A DNA stretch of 64,000 bases, taken from Mesorhizobium loti. Lineage in GTDB: Bacteria; Pseudomonadota; Alphaproteobacteria; Rhizobiales; Rhizobiaceae. This document shows, in pieces, positions 9,120-18,237 of this stretch; the stretch's first letter is position 1, and each line of letters opens with the position of its first letter. The stretch covers positions 115,655 to 179,654 of the forward strand of contig NZ_LPWA01000175.1 in NCBI RefSeq assembly GCF_001510895.1. Reading direction: 5' to 3'. Made by a program: the position numbers and the translations under genes. The notes below the pieces were generated by a model. It saw only the letters and a list, made by a program, of their open reading frames with translations. It searched no databases and was not told where the DNA came from.

Positions 9120-10370
9120 ATGGCACTGTTGGGCGCGATGATCAAGACCTTGATGGCCGCATTGCTGGCGCTTGGCGCTTTGGCATTGCCCAGCCAGGCG
9201 GCAACCTTCTCGATGAAGCGTGGCCTCAATCTCGACCAGTGGACGACCTGGACCGGCGAGGAGAAATGGAACGATCCGAACGCCATCCTGCCCTATCCGG
9301 AATGGCGCAAATTCCTGAAAGAGGATGACCTTAAGGCGCTGAAGGATGCCGGCTTCGATTTCCTGCGCATGCCGGTCGATCCCTCGCCCTTCCTGTCCGA
9401 CGAGACGCTTTCACTGCGCGACGACCTCTATGCCAGCGTGCGGGACTCGGCGCGCATGATCAACCGCGCCGGGCTGAAAGTGATCGTCGACCTGCATCTC
9501 ATCCCCGCCGGCGGCAACCGCAAGATCGGCATGGGCGAGGTGATGGAGGATCCGGCCACTTTCGACGCCTATGTCGAGGTCGTACGCAAGATGGCGCATA
9601 CGCTGTCGGGAGAAGACCCAGGCCAGGTTGCCTTCGAGCTGATGAACGAGCCGATCGTCGATTGTGACGGGAACGGCACGAACCTGTGGCCGGACCGCCA
9701 GAAGAAATTGTTCGCGGCAGCGCGGTCCTCCGCCACCAGGTTGACGCTCATCCTCACCGGCGGCTGCTATTCGAACGCGGCCTCGCTGGCGAAGATCGAC
9801 CCGAAGGCGATCCCCGACGACAACATCATCTGGGCTTTCCATTCCTACGATCCGTTCCTTTTGACGCATCAGGGCGCAACCTGGGCCGGCGACTTCATCC
9901 GCTATGTCACCGGCCTGCCCTATCCGTTGACCGCGGTGCCGCGCGCCCGGCTCGACGTGGCGCTGGAGACGATCCGCGACAGGATCAGGGCCGAGGCGCC
10001 ATGGACGCGCCGCAGCGGCATGCTTGCCTACCTCGACGAGCAGGTCGCCAGCATGGACACACCCGACAAGCTCGTTGGCCAGATGGATGGGCCTTTCAGG
10101 ACCGTCGAGGACTGGGCCAAGGCCAACGGCATCAAGCCGCAAGACATCACGCTGGGCGAATTCGGCATGATCCGCCAGGAATACGGCAATGCCTATGTGA
10201 TGCCTGCCGAATACCGCGCCGCCTATGTCAAGGACATGATCGAGCGCGCCGAGGCGCATGGCTTCTCCTGGTCGGTGTGGGGCTATGGCGGCGCCTTCGG
10301 CATCGTCGATGCCTTCGACGGCGACAAGGCCGAGCCCAACGTGATGGACGCGATCAGGTCGCTTCGCTGA
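9120..10370 (+). CDS. Secreted glycoside hydrolase family 5 (endoglucanase-like)
   Basis: 416 residues from ATG at 9120, which places a signal peptide at the start (MALLGAMIKTLMAALLALGA, cleavage near SQAA). An in-frame start at 9042 would put charged residues before it; 9138 is also possible. The GH5 TIM barrel shows RGLNLDQW, the acid/base Glu in AFELMNEP (about residue 177), HSYDPF, and the nucleophile Glu in LGEFG (about 347). No carbohydrate-binding module is seen. It probably cleaves a beta-glucan in the periplasm or outside the cell; the substrate cannot be read from sequence. It lies between ybgC and a convergent phosphoesterase, an accessory insertion between ruvB and ybgC. Confidence 0.88.
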   Translation: MALLGAMIKTLMAALLALGALALPSQAATFSMKRGLNLDQWTTWTGEEKWNDPNAILPYPEWRKFLKEDDLKALKDAGFDFLRMPVDPSPFLSDETLSLRDDLYASVRDSARMINRAGLKVIVDLHLIPAGGNRKIGMGEVMEDPATFDAYVEVVRKMAHTLSGEDPGQVAFELMNEPIVDCDGNGTNLWPDRQKKLFAAARSSATRLTLILTGGCYSNAASLAKIDPKAIPDDNIIWAFHSYDPFLLTHQGATWAGDFIRYVTGLPYPLTAVPRARLDVALETIRDRIRAEAPWTRRSGMLAYLDEQVASMDTPDKLVGQMDGPFRTVEDWAKANGIKPQDITLGEFGMIRQEYGNAYVMPAEYRAAYVKDMIERAEAHGFSWSVWGYGGAFGIVDAFDGDKAEPNVMDAIRSLR

Positions 10371-10376
10371 GGTGGC

Positions 10377-11279
10377 TCAACCCAAGTCGATCTGCAGGAT
10401 TTCCGGCCGCACACCAAAGCGCACCGGCAAGATGCTGAAGCCGAGTCCGCCGGACACGATCAGGTTGCGGTCGTTCTCGACGACATGGCCATAGGCGTAG
10501 CGGTTGCCGAACTCGGACGGCACGACCGGCGAATAGCCGAACAGCCGCACCTGCCCGCCATGGGTGTGGCCGGACAGCGTCAGCGAAACCCGCCAGGGCA
10601 CTTTCGGGAAGATGTCGGGCTCATGCGCGAGCAGGATGACGGGCGCGCTATCGCTGACCTTGGCGAGCGTGCCGTCGAGATCGTCCAAGCCTTTGAAGCC
10701 ATGACGGCGCAGGGCTTTGCTCGGCCGGATCGCCAGTTGGTCGGCAAGTCCGGCGATCCAGAAGCCATGCCCGTCTTTTTCCAGCCGCACGACGTCGTTT
10801 TCCAGTACCGGGATGCCGACGCTCTCCAGTGCCCCGCGCGCGACTGTCGGCCCGGCTCCGGCCACCTGGGCGGCATAATCGTGCCACCAGTCGTGATTGC
10901 CGAGGATCGAGAGCACGCCGAGCGGCGCCCTCAGCCCCGACAGGGCGGATGCCCAATCCGGTGCGGACACGTCGGCCGTCACCAGGCGCATGCCGTCGAC
11001 ATAGTCGCCAAGCAGCACGATCAGGTCCGGCTGCAAGGCATTCGTGTTCTCAACCAGCGAGGCGATCCGCTCCGGAGTCATCCAGGGCCGGCAGGCATGG
11101 ATGTCGGCCAGCGCCACGACACGCAGCTTGAGCCCCGTGGGCCAGTGCGGCGGGGTCAAGGCATAGCGCTTCACATGGGTGAGCAGCATCGGCTCGATGC
11201 CGACCGCGTAGGCACTCAGCGACACCATCGACAGGGCCGAGCCGCCAATGAGGCGCAGGAAGCCACGTCTGGTGATCAT
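10377..11279 (-). CDS. Tat-exported calcineurin-like metallophosphoesterase (YaeI/YkuE type)
   Basis: 300 residues. The N-terminus TRRGFLRLIGGSALSM is a twin-arginine export signal (Arg4-Arg5), so the enzyme is folded with its metals before export. The metallophosphoesterase motifs are all present: ALADIHAC, LLGDYVDGM, ILGNHDWWHD, LLAHEPD and LSGHTHGGQ. Relatives such as YkuE and YaeI act on phospholipid or lipid-A-type substrates; the exact substrate here is unknown. It is convergent with the GH5 gene, 6 bp between their ends. Confidence 0.85.
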   Translation of the reverse strand: MITRRGFLRLIGGSALSMVSLSAYAVGIEPMLLTHVKRYALTPPHWPTGLKLRVVALADIHACRPWMTPERIASLVENTNALQPDLIVLLGDYVDGMRLVTADVSAPDWASALSGLRAPLGVLSILGNHDWWHDYAAQVAGAGPTVARGALESVGIPVLENDVVRLEKDGHGFWIAGLADQLAIRPSKALRRHGFKGLDDLDGTLAKVSDSAPVILLAHEPDIFPKVPWRVSLTLSGHTHGGQVRLFGYSPVVPSEFGNRYAYGHVVENDRNLIVSGGLGFSILPVRFGVRPEILQIDLG

Positions 11280-11412
11280 CGTTTAGCCCAAGCCCTGGGA
11301 TCCATTAAGCGATCCTCGCCTTAAAGGCGGCAATTGTGCCCTCACCTAGGCCGAGGCGAGCAGATTCTGCGCAAACACGCCGTTCCCTGCCCAAAAGGAG
11401 AACAAATATCCG

Positions 11413-12449
11413 TTACTCTTCCTGGAACAGGCTGATCTGCTGCTGTGCGAGGTCTTTCGGCGCTTCGAGGCCGAGATGCCGCCAGGCATTGGCGGTCAGC
11501 ACGCGCCCGCGCGGCGTGCGCTGGATGAAGCCCTGCTGGATGAGATAGGGCTCGATGATGTCCTCGATGGCGTCGCGCGGCTCGGAGAGTCCCGCGGCGA
11601 TCGTCTCGATGCCGACCGGTCCGCCGCCGAAATTGCGGGCGATCATCGACAGGTAGCGGCGGTCGAGCGCGTCCAGTCCGAGCCCGTCGACTTCCAGCCT
11701 CGTCAGTGCCTCATCGGCGATGCGCTTGTCGACATGGCCGTTTCCGGCGACGGAGGCGAAATCGCGCACCCGGCGCAACAGCCGCCCGGCGATGCGCGGC
11801 GTGCCGCGGGCGCGGCGCGCGATCTCCAGCGCGCCGTCGTCGCCGAGCGGCATAGAGAGGATCCGGGCGCGCGGCGCACGATCTGCTCCAGCTCCTCGAC
11901 CGTGTAGAAATTGAGCCTGACCGGAATGCCGAAACGATCACGCAGCGGATTGGTCAAAAGCCCGAGTCGGGTCGTCGCGGCAACCAGCGTGAAGCGGGCG
12001 AGATCGATCTTGACCGAGCGCGCCGCCGGCCCCTCGCCGATGATCAGGTCGAGCTGGAAATCCTCCATCGCCGGATAGAGGATTTCCTCCACCGCCGGAT
12101 TGAGCCGGTGAATCTCGTCGATGAAGAGCACGTCGCGCTCCTCGAGGTTGGTAAGCAGCGCCGCCAGGTCGCCGGCCTTGGCGATGACGGGACCCGAGGT
12201 CGAGCGGAAATTGACGCCGAGCTCGCGCGCCATGATCTGCGCCAGCGTCGTCTTGCCGAGCCCGGGCGGACCGACGAACAGCACATGGTCGAGCGCCTCG
12301 CCGCGGCTCTTGGCGGCGTCGACGAAGACCTTGAGGTTGGCGCGCACCGCCGCCTGACCGACGAACTCGTCGAGCGACTGCGGCCGCAAGCTCTGGTCGG
12401 CATCCTCGCCGCGCTTGTCGGGGGCAATGAGGCGGGGCGAAAGGCTCAT
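11413..12449 (-). CDS. ruvB: Holliday junction branch migration helicase RuvB (frameshifted in this sequence)
   Basis: The N-terminal part from 12449 has LRPQSLDEFVGQ, Walker A GPPGLGKTT, Walker B LFIDEIHRL and sensor ATTRLGLLTNPLRDRFG. The C-terminal part, in another frame, has the winged-helix domain (LGLDALDRRYL, GGGPVGIETIAAGLSE, YLIQQGFIQRTPRGR) and ends at 11413. Adding one G near 11870 (CGCCGCGCGCCC to CGCCGCGGCGCCC) joins them as EQIVRRGARILSMPL and gives 345 residues, the normal size. RuvB is the ATPase motor that pulls DNA through the RuvA-junction complex. It lies 43 bp downstream of ruvA. Confidence 0.92.
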
Positions 12450-12492
12450 GCCGCCTTCCTCGCATATGGCCGATGGCGGGACAAGCGCTCCC

Positions 12493-13113
12493 TCACCGCG
12501 CCAGTTCCTTCAACCCGAAACGGATCAGCTTCGAGGCATCGGCGCCATCGCCGGCCGACTTCAGCGCCGCAGATACCGCGTTCGCCGCGATGTCGCGCGA
12601 ATAGCCGAGATTGACCAGCGCCGAGACCGCGTCCGTGATCGGCGCCGCCGCGACGCCTTCGCCGAGTTCCTGCTTGAGGCCGATCGTGCCGGTGGCGGCG
12701 CCCGCATAGGCCGGCGCCTTGGTGCGCAATTCGGTGACGATCCGCTCGGCCACTTTCTTGCCGACGCCGGGGGCACGGGAGACCATGGCGATGTCGCGCA
12801 GCGCGATCGCGTTGGCGAGGTCGGCCGGCGCCAGCGTCGACAGCACCGCCAGCGCCACCTTGGCGCCGACGCCCTGCACATTGTTCATCAGGAGACGGAA
12901 CCATTCGCGCTCGAGCGCGGTCTGGAACCCATAGAGCCGGATCATGTCCTCGCGCACATAGGTCTCGATGAACAGAACCACCGCCTCGCCGGGCGACGGC
13001 AAGGATGCCAATGTGCGAGCCGAGCAGTGGGCGACATAGCCGACGCCATGAACGTCGACCAGGCAGGAGTCCTCATCGATCTCGTCAAGTGTGCCCTTGA
13101 GCTTGCCGATCAT
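12493..13113 (-). CDS. ruvA: Holliday junction branch migration protein RuvA
   Basis: 206 residues. The start MIGKLKGTLDEIDED is the RuvA OB-fold. Two helix-hairpin-helix regions follow (NNVQGVGAKVALAVLS and VSRAPGVGKKVAERIV), and a C-terminal domain III that contacts RuvB. RuvA tetramers bind and flatten four-way junctions. It is separated from ruvC by the vapBC pair, and only 14 bp separate its start from the end of vapC, so it may be transcribed from the vapBC promoter as well as from ruvC. Confidence 0.96.
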   Translation of the reverse strand: MIGKLKGTLDEIDEDSCLVDVHGVGYVAHCSARTLASLPSPGEAVVLFIETYVREDMIRLYGFQTALEREWFRLLMNNVQGVGAKVALAVLSTLAPADLANAIALRDIAMVSRAPGVGKKVAERIVTELRTKAPAYAGAATGTIGLKQELGEGVAAAPITDAVSALVNLGYSRDIAANAVSAALKSAGDGADASKLIRFGLKELAR

Positions 13114-13127
13114 ATCCGAGAGCTTTC

Positions 13128-13541
13128 TTAAGGATGGGTGTCAGGCGCGATAAGCTCGACGTCGGGAAAGTATTTTCTGAAGCCCGCCGGATCGCGCGTC
13201 AGGATGGGATAGCCCCGAATGACGGCGTGCGCCCCGATCAAAAAATCGGGCATGATCTTTTCCCGTGGACCTCCTTGCCGACGATAGACCAAGAATGCCC
13301 TCGACGCCGCGAAGGCAGCTTCGAACGGCAACCCTTCGCGCCGATACTCATCCTCGGGCAACACGTCGTCGACTTCATCGATTGCGTCGTAGCGCATCGA
13401 AAACTCGGCATAGATGATCTGGTTGATGACCAGGCTACCTTGCCTGCGTGCAGCTTCTATTTTCGGCCGCGACCATTTCAACCAGACAGGGTCGCGAACG
13501 GCGACATCGATAAGCACGTTGGTATCGACAAGCGTCGCCAA
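13128..13541 (-). CDS. vapC: VapC-type PIN-domain toxin ribonuclease
   Basis: 137 residues. The PIN fold acidic residues are visible: VDTNVLID near the start, the Glu of YAEF, Asp in MPDFLIGAHA, and Asp in LTRDPAGFRKYFP. The start is TTG at 13541, two bases after the antitoxin stop, which fits translational coupling. VapC toxins cleave tRNA or rRNA when freed from VapB. Length is typical. The pair is inserted between ruvC and ruvA, where rhizobia normally have no gene. Confidence 0.9.
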   Translation of the reverse strand: MATLVDTNVLIDVAVRDPVWLKWSRPKIEAARRQGSLVINQIIYAEFSMRYDAIDEVDDVLPEDEYRREGLPFEAAFAASRAFLVYRRQGGPREKIMPDFLIGAHAVIRGYPILTRDPAGFRKYFPDVELIAPDTHP

Positions 13542-13543
13542 GG

Positions 13544-13795
13544 TCAGCGATCTCGTGTCAAGGCCATGACGTCGTCAGCATTCATCGTCTGGTCCCCGCT
13601 ACCCTCCAGGCGATCAAGCGCCGCGAGAAACCGATTGAGTCTTTCGCGATCTGCCTGCCGTCCCCTGTCGTGCCGGGGCGTGATCGTGATCTTGCCGCCT
13701 TCGATGCCGAAGATGACTTCGCTGTTTGCATCGATGCCGAACGTCTCCCGCAGGTCACGCGGAATAGTCACCTGGCCCTTGCTGGTCACGCGCAT
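13544..13795 (-). CDS. vapB: VapB-type antitoxin, AbrB/SpoVT family
   Basis: 83 residues. MRVTSKGQVTIPRDLRETFG is the swapped-hairpin AbrB DNA-binding signature, followed by EVIFGIEGGKITITPR. The C-terminal part (about 50-83) would wrap the VapC active site. A GGAGAA ribosome-binding site lies just upstream of the ATG. A perfect palindrome and a strong promoter sit immediately upstream, consistent with autorepression by the VapBC complex. Confidence 0.88.
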   Translation of the reverse strand: MRVTSKGQVTIPRDLRETFGIDANSEVIFGIEGGKITITPRHDRGRQADRERLNRFLAALDRLEGSGDQTMNADDVMALTRDR

Positions 13796-13807
13796 TGGAT
13801 TTCTCCA

Positions 13808-13849
13808 TTCTTACCAGTAAGAAATATTCCAACCACGAGAACATGTCAA
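13808..13849 (-). promoter_or_regulatory. vapBC promoter with overlapping operator palindrome
   Basis: On the minus strand, TTGACA (13849-13844) is followed after 17 bp by TATTTC (13826-13821), a good sigma-70-type pair. The perfect palindrome TTCTTACCAGTAAGAA (13808-13823) overlaps the -10 box and the likely transcription start, 12 bp upstream of the vapB ATG. This is the usual layout for an autoregulated toxin-antitoxin operon. Confidence 0.7.
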
Positions 13850-13857
13850 GAACAAAG

Positions 13858-14370
13858 CTATCCAGCCAGCGCCGCCATCCGATAGGCGACGCTCTGACGG
13901 TGATGCGCGTGGCAGATGGCGATGGCCAGCGCGTCGGCGGCATCGTCGGTCTCGAACACCGCCTTCGGCATCAGCACCTTCACCATCATGTGGATCTGCT
14001 TCTTTTCGCCGTGACCGACGCCGATCACCGCCTTCTTGACCGCGTTGGGGGCATATTCGGCAACCACCAGTCCGGCGCGCGCCGGCACCAGCATGGCGAT
14101 GCCGCGCGCCTGGCCGAGCTTCAGCGTCGCCGTCGCGTCCTTGTTGACGAAGGTCTGCTCGACCGCCGCCTCGTGCGGCATGGCCTGATGCAGCACCTCC
14201 GCCAGCCCGTCATGCAGCTGGCAGAGTCGCGTCGCCAGCGACGCCTTGTCGTCGGAGCGCACGGTGCCGGAGGCGACGAAGCGCAGCGAGTTGCCGAGGC
14301 TCTCGATGATGCCCCAGCCAGTGCGCCTCAGGCCCGGATCGATGCCGATGATGCGAATCGCTTCCCCCAT
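13858..14370 (-). CDS. ruvC: Crossover junction endodeoxyribonuclease RuvC
   Basis: 170 residues. It starts MGEAIRIIGIDPGLRRTGWG, with the first catalytic Asp in IGIDPG. AAVEQTFVNKDATATLKLGQ holds the catalytic Glu region, and ETDDAADALAIAICHAHH the C-terminal Asp pair. RuvC resolves Holliday junctions after RuvAB branch migration. It is the first gene of the ruv cluster, 62 bp upstream of vapB, so the vapBC promoter lies in the gap. Confidence 0.96.
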   Translation of the reverse strand: MGEAIRIIGIDPGLRRTGWGIIESLGNSLRFVASGTVRSDDKASLATRLCQLHDGLAEVLHQAMPHEAAVEQTFVNKDATATLKLGQARGIAMLVPARAGLVVAEYAPNAVKKAVIGVGHGEKKQIHMMVKVLMPKAVFETDDAADALAIAICHAHHRQSVAYRMAALAG

Positions 14371-14436
14371 GCGCCAAGTCTAACCTCGGCGTATGGCGAT
14401 GCCAGCGAATTGTGAACAAACCAGAAACAGGCTGGG

Positions 14437-14967
14437 CTAGCCGCGTGCAAAGGCCGTGTTGAGAAGCGATATCTGGTCGGATACCGGGTTGGCGCGGCCG
14501 GCGGTGGTCGGCGTGTCGTTCATGGCGCCGCCATAGATTTCCTCGTCCATGCGACGCACCAGCGACTGCAGGCGCAGCGACCGGCTCACCAGATCCAAGA
14601 AATCCTTCGGCAGTTCGTTCCAGCCCAGCGCCTCGTCATGCGCCGAAGCGGTGTCGAGCCGCACCTTGGATTTTTCGGATGCGACCTGGTCGCGGGTCAT
14701 TTCACCCGAATTCGCGGCCCGCTGCAGAAGCAGCCAGGACGCAACCTGCATCAGCCTTGTGGTCAGCCGCATCGATTCAGCCGCATAGAGTGTTGCAGCC
14801 GCGCGCGACAGTTTTTTGGCTTCGAGCCTGCCCTTGCCGTCGAGATATTCGGCCGCCTGTTCGACCAGGCCCATGCCCTCCTGATAGAGCGGCTTGAAGG
14901 ATTGGGAGAAAATCCGGCGTTCCGCGAGCTTTATGGTTTTCGCGCTGCCTTTCGAAGGCTCGGTCAT
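14437..14967 (-). CDS. DUF1465 family protein
   Basis: 176 residues from ATG at 14967 (MTEPSKGSAKTIKLAERRIF), preceded by GGGG. A GTG 57 bp upstream would give 195 residues. It matches the alphaproteobacterial DUF1465 family, with AERRIFSQSFKPLYQEGMGLVEQ, YAAESMRLTTRLMQVASWLL and LPKDFLDLVSRSLRLQSLVRR. It is mainly helical with no membrane segment. Function is not established; some relatives have been described as regulators. It lies upstream of ruvC on the same strand. Confidence 0.8.
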   Translation of the reverse strand: MTEPSKGSAKTIKLAERRIFSQSFKPLYQEGMGLVEQAAEYLDGKGRLEAKKLSRAAATLYAAESMRLTTRLMQVASWLLLQRAANSGEMTRDQVASEKSKVRLDTASAHDEALGWNELPKDFLDLVSRSLRLQSLVRRMDEEIYGGAMNDTPTTAGRANPVSDQISLLNTAFARG

Positions 14968-15488
14968 CGTACGCCCCTGCACTGCCGCAAGCCGATTCGG
15001 CATCCTTGCCGATACGTCCTGCACCCTTAAACGACTGAGGCTTGAAAATGCGCTTCGATGCCCATGAAGGCAAGCGCATGTTTAACAAACGGTTAACGCC
15101 GGAGCGCACGCCAGCGGCCATCGGCGGCAAAAAAAGAGCCGCGGATAAGGCGGCTCTCAGGAGTTTAACAGGGAGGCGTCAAACAAAGTGGCTCCAACCA
15201 CTCGGTAAGAATCCAGACAAACTGGATGCGCGTAGTAAACGCCTGTAAAGCTTAATGAAGTCTTAACGTCGGGCGGAATTTTTAACCGAACGGACTTTCC
15301 TGTGCCGAAACGGGACAGCCGCCCCCTCGCCGCCGACCAGGTCTTCCGACGCATATTGCGGCGCCGAAACATCGGAGATGCCGCCGCGACATCGTTCCGA
15401 AACACGCCCCGCGCTAAACGCCCGCTCCTCTCAACGGCCGGCGCGGCGGGCGCCGCCGTCAATCAAGAAAGACACCCAGGAGCACAGC
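14968..15488. other. Intergenic stretch without a convincing gene
   Basis: About 520 bp between DUF1465 and the DUF2269 gene. It holds the hairpin AGAGCCGC...GCGGCTCT (about 15137-15158) and AT-richer DNA with several TTAAC/TTTAAC motifs that probably carries divergent promoters. Short open frames on both strands have no recognisable content. Confidence 0.4.
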
Positions 15489-16039
15489 ATGGACGGGTAC
15501 TCGATCGTCAAATTCCTTCACGTCGTTTCGGCCATTCTGTGGGTCGGCGGCGGCTTCGTCCTGTTCCTGCTCGGCGTGCTTGCCGAGCGCGCCGGCAACA
15601 TCGAGGACAAGCTGCAGGCGATGCGCGCCAGCGGCGAGCTCGGCGGCCGCTTCTTCGCGCCGATGTCGATGTTGACCCTGATCTTCGGCCTTATCATGTG
15701 CGGCTTCTGGATCGGCTTTTCCGAGCTGTGGATCGTCATCGGCCTTGTCGGCTACGCCACCACCTTTTCGATCGGCATGCTCGTCTTCAAGCGACCGGCG
15801 AGCGCATGGGCGCCATGGTCGCCAAGGAAGGCGTGACGCCGGCGGTTCTCGCCATGGGCCAGCGCATGATGAGCTGGGCGCGTTTCGACTATGCGGTGAT
15901 GCTGGTGATCGTCGCCGACATGGTGCTGAAGCCCACCCTGCACGATATCGGCATCCTCGCCGGCATGGTGCTGGTGGTGGCGGCCGGCGCGGCGCTCGCC
16001 CTTGGCGGCGGCCGCCAGATGGTGCCGAGCGCCGCCTGA
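15489..16039 (+). CDS. DUF2269-like integral membrane protein (frameshifted in this sequence)
   Basis: From ATG 15489 (MDGYSIVKFLHVVSAILWVG) the protein has four to five membrane helices. The conserved His of FLHVVSAILWVGG resembles DUF2269 and other small haem-binding-like membrane families. The frame breaks at about 15792 after GMLVFK. Adding one C gives KPTGERMGAMVAKEGVTP and then the last two helices, ending at 16039 (183 residues). The function is unknown. It is convergent with the TauE/SafE gene. Because the C-terminal frame is clean and hydrophobic in the right places, sequencing error is likely. Confidence 0.7.
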
Positions 16040-16076
16040 TCGTCAGTGGCGGGGCGGCTTGGCGGCCTCCTCGCCT

Positions 16077-16847
16077 TCAAAACGGGCCGGCAATACCGTC
16101 CCAGAGCAGCTTGACCGCCACCACGGCCACCGTCGCATAGGTGAACGGATAGAAGACTTCCGGCCGCATGCGGCGCACCAGCCAGGCGCCGGCGATGGTG
16201 GAGAGCGGCGCCAGCGGCATCAGCACGCCGGAGGCCGTCAGGTTGGTGGTGTCGAACTGGCCGAGCGCGAAGTAAGGGATGAGCTTCAGCGCATTGGTGG
16301 CGGCGAAGAAAATCGCCGCCGTCCCCGACAGCACCTTCGGATCGAGCCGGATCGGCAGCGCATAGACCTGGAAGGGTGGGCCGCCGACATGGGCGACGAA
16401 GCTGGTGAAGCCGGCGACCGTGCCCCAGAAGGCCGCCGCCATGCGGTTCGGCTCCGCCGCATGATCGGCGCCGTGGCGGAACTGCAGGTAGAGCCAGCGC
16501 AGCACGAAGATCAGCGCGACGGCGCCGACGATCAGCCGCACCATCTCCTCGGTCACCGACGCCGCGGTCAGCCAGCCGAGGCCGATGCCGATGACGGCGC
16601 CCGGCATCATGTCGACCAGCATCTTGCGGTCATAGACGCCCCACCACGTCCACACAGAGACGATGTCCATCAGGCAAAGGATCGGCAGCAGGATGGCGGC
16701 CGCCTGCACCGGCGGGATGGTCAGCGCCATCAGCGGCACGCCGACGAAGCCGACGGCGCCGCCGAAGCCGCCCTTCGACAGGCCTACGAGGATGACCGCC
16801 GGAATGGCGGCGGCATAGAACCAGGGATCGCTGAGCAGGCCTGACAT
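16077..16847 (-). CDS. TauE/SafE family sulfite/anion exporter
   Basis: 256 residues from ATG 16847 (MSGLLSDPWFYAAAIPAVIL). The family signature LVGLSKGGFGGAVGFVGVPL is in the first repeat, and GTVAGFTSFVAHVGGPPFQVY in the second. About eight membrane helices are visible. Members export sulfite, sulfoacetate or other small organosulfur anions, or act as uncharacterised permeases. No sulfonate genes lie nearby, so the substrate is unknown. It is divergent from the neighbouring GNAT gene. Confidence 0.85.
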   Translation of the reverse strand: MSGLLSDPWFYAAAIPAVILVGLSKGGFGGAVGFVGVPLMALTIPPVQAAAILLPILCLMDIVSVWTWWGVYDRKMLVDMMPGAVIGIGLGWLTAASVTEEMVRLIVGAVALIFVLRWLYLQFRHGADHAAEPNRMAAAFWGTVAGFTSFVAHVGGPPFQVYALPIRLDPKVLSGTAAIFFAATNALKLIPYFALGQFDTTNLTASGVLMPLAPLSTIAGAWLVRRMRPEVFYPFTYATVAVVAVKLLWDGIAGPF

Positions 16848-17022
16848 GGTAAGAACGGGGGGTGGGGATGGCGGGAGACCTGCAATAGACCAAAAAGCGA
16901 AAGAGCGCGATAGCCGATGCGCCCAATCAGCCGCCCCGGCGAGATCAACTGTCCCGCAACCCGGTTTGCGGCAAGCGCCGGGGCCATCCATAAGGTCACC
17001 GGCCCAGCACGAGGTTTTGACA

Positions 17023-17481
17023 ATGAGCGAAGTCCAGATCCGACGCGCGCAACAAGCCGATCTCCCGGCGGTCGTCGCGATGCTTGCCGATGACGAACTC
17101 GGCCGCGGCCGCGAGAATGCAAGCGTGCCTTTGGTGCAGGCCTACCTGGATGCCTTCGCGGCGGTCGACGGCAACCCGAACCAGTTCCTGGCGGTGATGA
17201 CGGGCGGCGACAATGTGATCGGCACGCTGCAGATCAGCTTTCTCCCGGGGTTGTCGTTACAGGGCGCCTGGCGCGGCCAGATCGAGGCGGTGCGCGTCGC
17301 GGCGAACCGGCGCGGCGAAGGGCTTGGACAGCGCCTGCTGGAATGGGCGATCGAGAAATGCCGCGAGCGCGGCTGCAGGATCGTCCAACTGACGACCAAC
17401 AAGAGCCGGCTCGACGCGCACCGCCTCTACGAACGGCTCGGCTTCAAGGCCAGCCACATCGGCTACAAGCTGGATCTTTAA
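17023..17481 (+). CDS. GNAT family N-acetyltransferase
   Basis: 152 residues from ATG 17023 (MSEVQIRRAQQADLPAVVAM). The acetyl-CoA pocket motif AANRRGEGLGQRLLEWAIE (Q/R-x-x-G-x-G/A) is followed by the C-terminal LTTNKSRLDAHRLYERLGF. The substrate is unknown. It is divergent from the TauE/SafE gene and convergent with the methyltransferase. No sign of transfer. Confidence 0.88.
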   Translation: MSEVQIRRAQQADLPAVVAMLADDELGRGRENASVPLVQAYLDAFAAVDGNPNQFLAVMTGGDNVIGTLQISFLPGLSLQGAWRGQIEAVRVAANRRGEGLGQRLLEWAIEKCRERGCRIVQLTTNKSRLDAHRLYERLGFKASHIGYKLDL

Positions 17482-17509
17482 CGCACGGCAGGGCGATCCC
17501 ACAGACGTA

Positions 17510-18237
17510 TCACCGCCGAGCCTGAACCAGCAGGAACATCGGCCGCTCGAGCTCTTCGGCCAGTTCCGGACTGGCGGCGATTTGCGCATCCGTCGGGCGA
17601 ACTCCTCCACACGCCCGATAGCGAAGCCTGTCTGGATCAGGCTGTTGAGCGTGGTGCCGATCGTGCGGTGATGCTTCACCACGCCTTTGGTGAACCAGTC
17701 GGTCGTGCGCGGCCCTTCGACCAGATACCGGTCGACCGGCCATGTCTTCGTTCCCTCGGCATCGACCGACCAGCCTGGATTGGTCGGCGCCATATAGATC
17801 GGATGTTCCGTCGAGAAGACGAAGAACCCGCCGGGAACCAGAGCCTGGTAAATCGTCGCGAACAGCCGCGCGACATCACCGACATAGTGCAGGGCAAGCG
17901 AGCTGTAGGCGAGATCGAAGCGCGCCTTCGGCAGGCTAAGCTCGTCGAGGTCGGCCCGCTCATAGGTGATCGCGGCATCGGCACCGGCGGCGCGCGCCCG
18001 GGCGAGCATCTTTTCCGACAGGTCGAGGCCGAGAACCTTCCTGGCTCCCTGCGCGCGCGCCCAGCGGCAGAACCAGCCGAAGCCGCAGCCGAGATCGACG
18101 ATGCTTATGCCGTCGACCTCCGGTAGCATGGCGCGCAGCACCGGCCATTCGGGCGCGCCGTCCAGACCTTCCACCGAACGATCGAGGCGGCTGTAGCCCT
18201 CGAAGAAATCAGCTTGGTCGTAGATGTTTTGCGCCAT
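17510..18237 (-). CDS. Class I SAM-dependent methyltransferase (frameshifted in this sequence)
   Basis: From ATG 18237 (MAQNIYDQADFFEGYSRLDR) the protein shows the SAM-binding motif SIVDLGCGFGWFCRWARAQG, then VLGLDLSEKML and YSSLALHYVGD. It resembles uncharacterised UbiE/SmtA-type enzymes. After VEEF (near 17598) the frame is lost. Adding one G (TTCGCCCG to TTCGGCCCG) gives GPTDAQIAASPELAEELERP and FLLVQARR, ending at 17510 (242 residues). The substrate is unknown. Confidence 0.82.

Noticed and set aside
15157..15462. Small minus-strand peptide ending GVYYAHPVCLDSYRVVG
   Set aside because: Plausible-looking but without a good start site or recognisable family; left unannotated.
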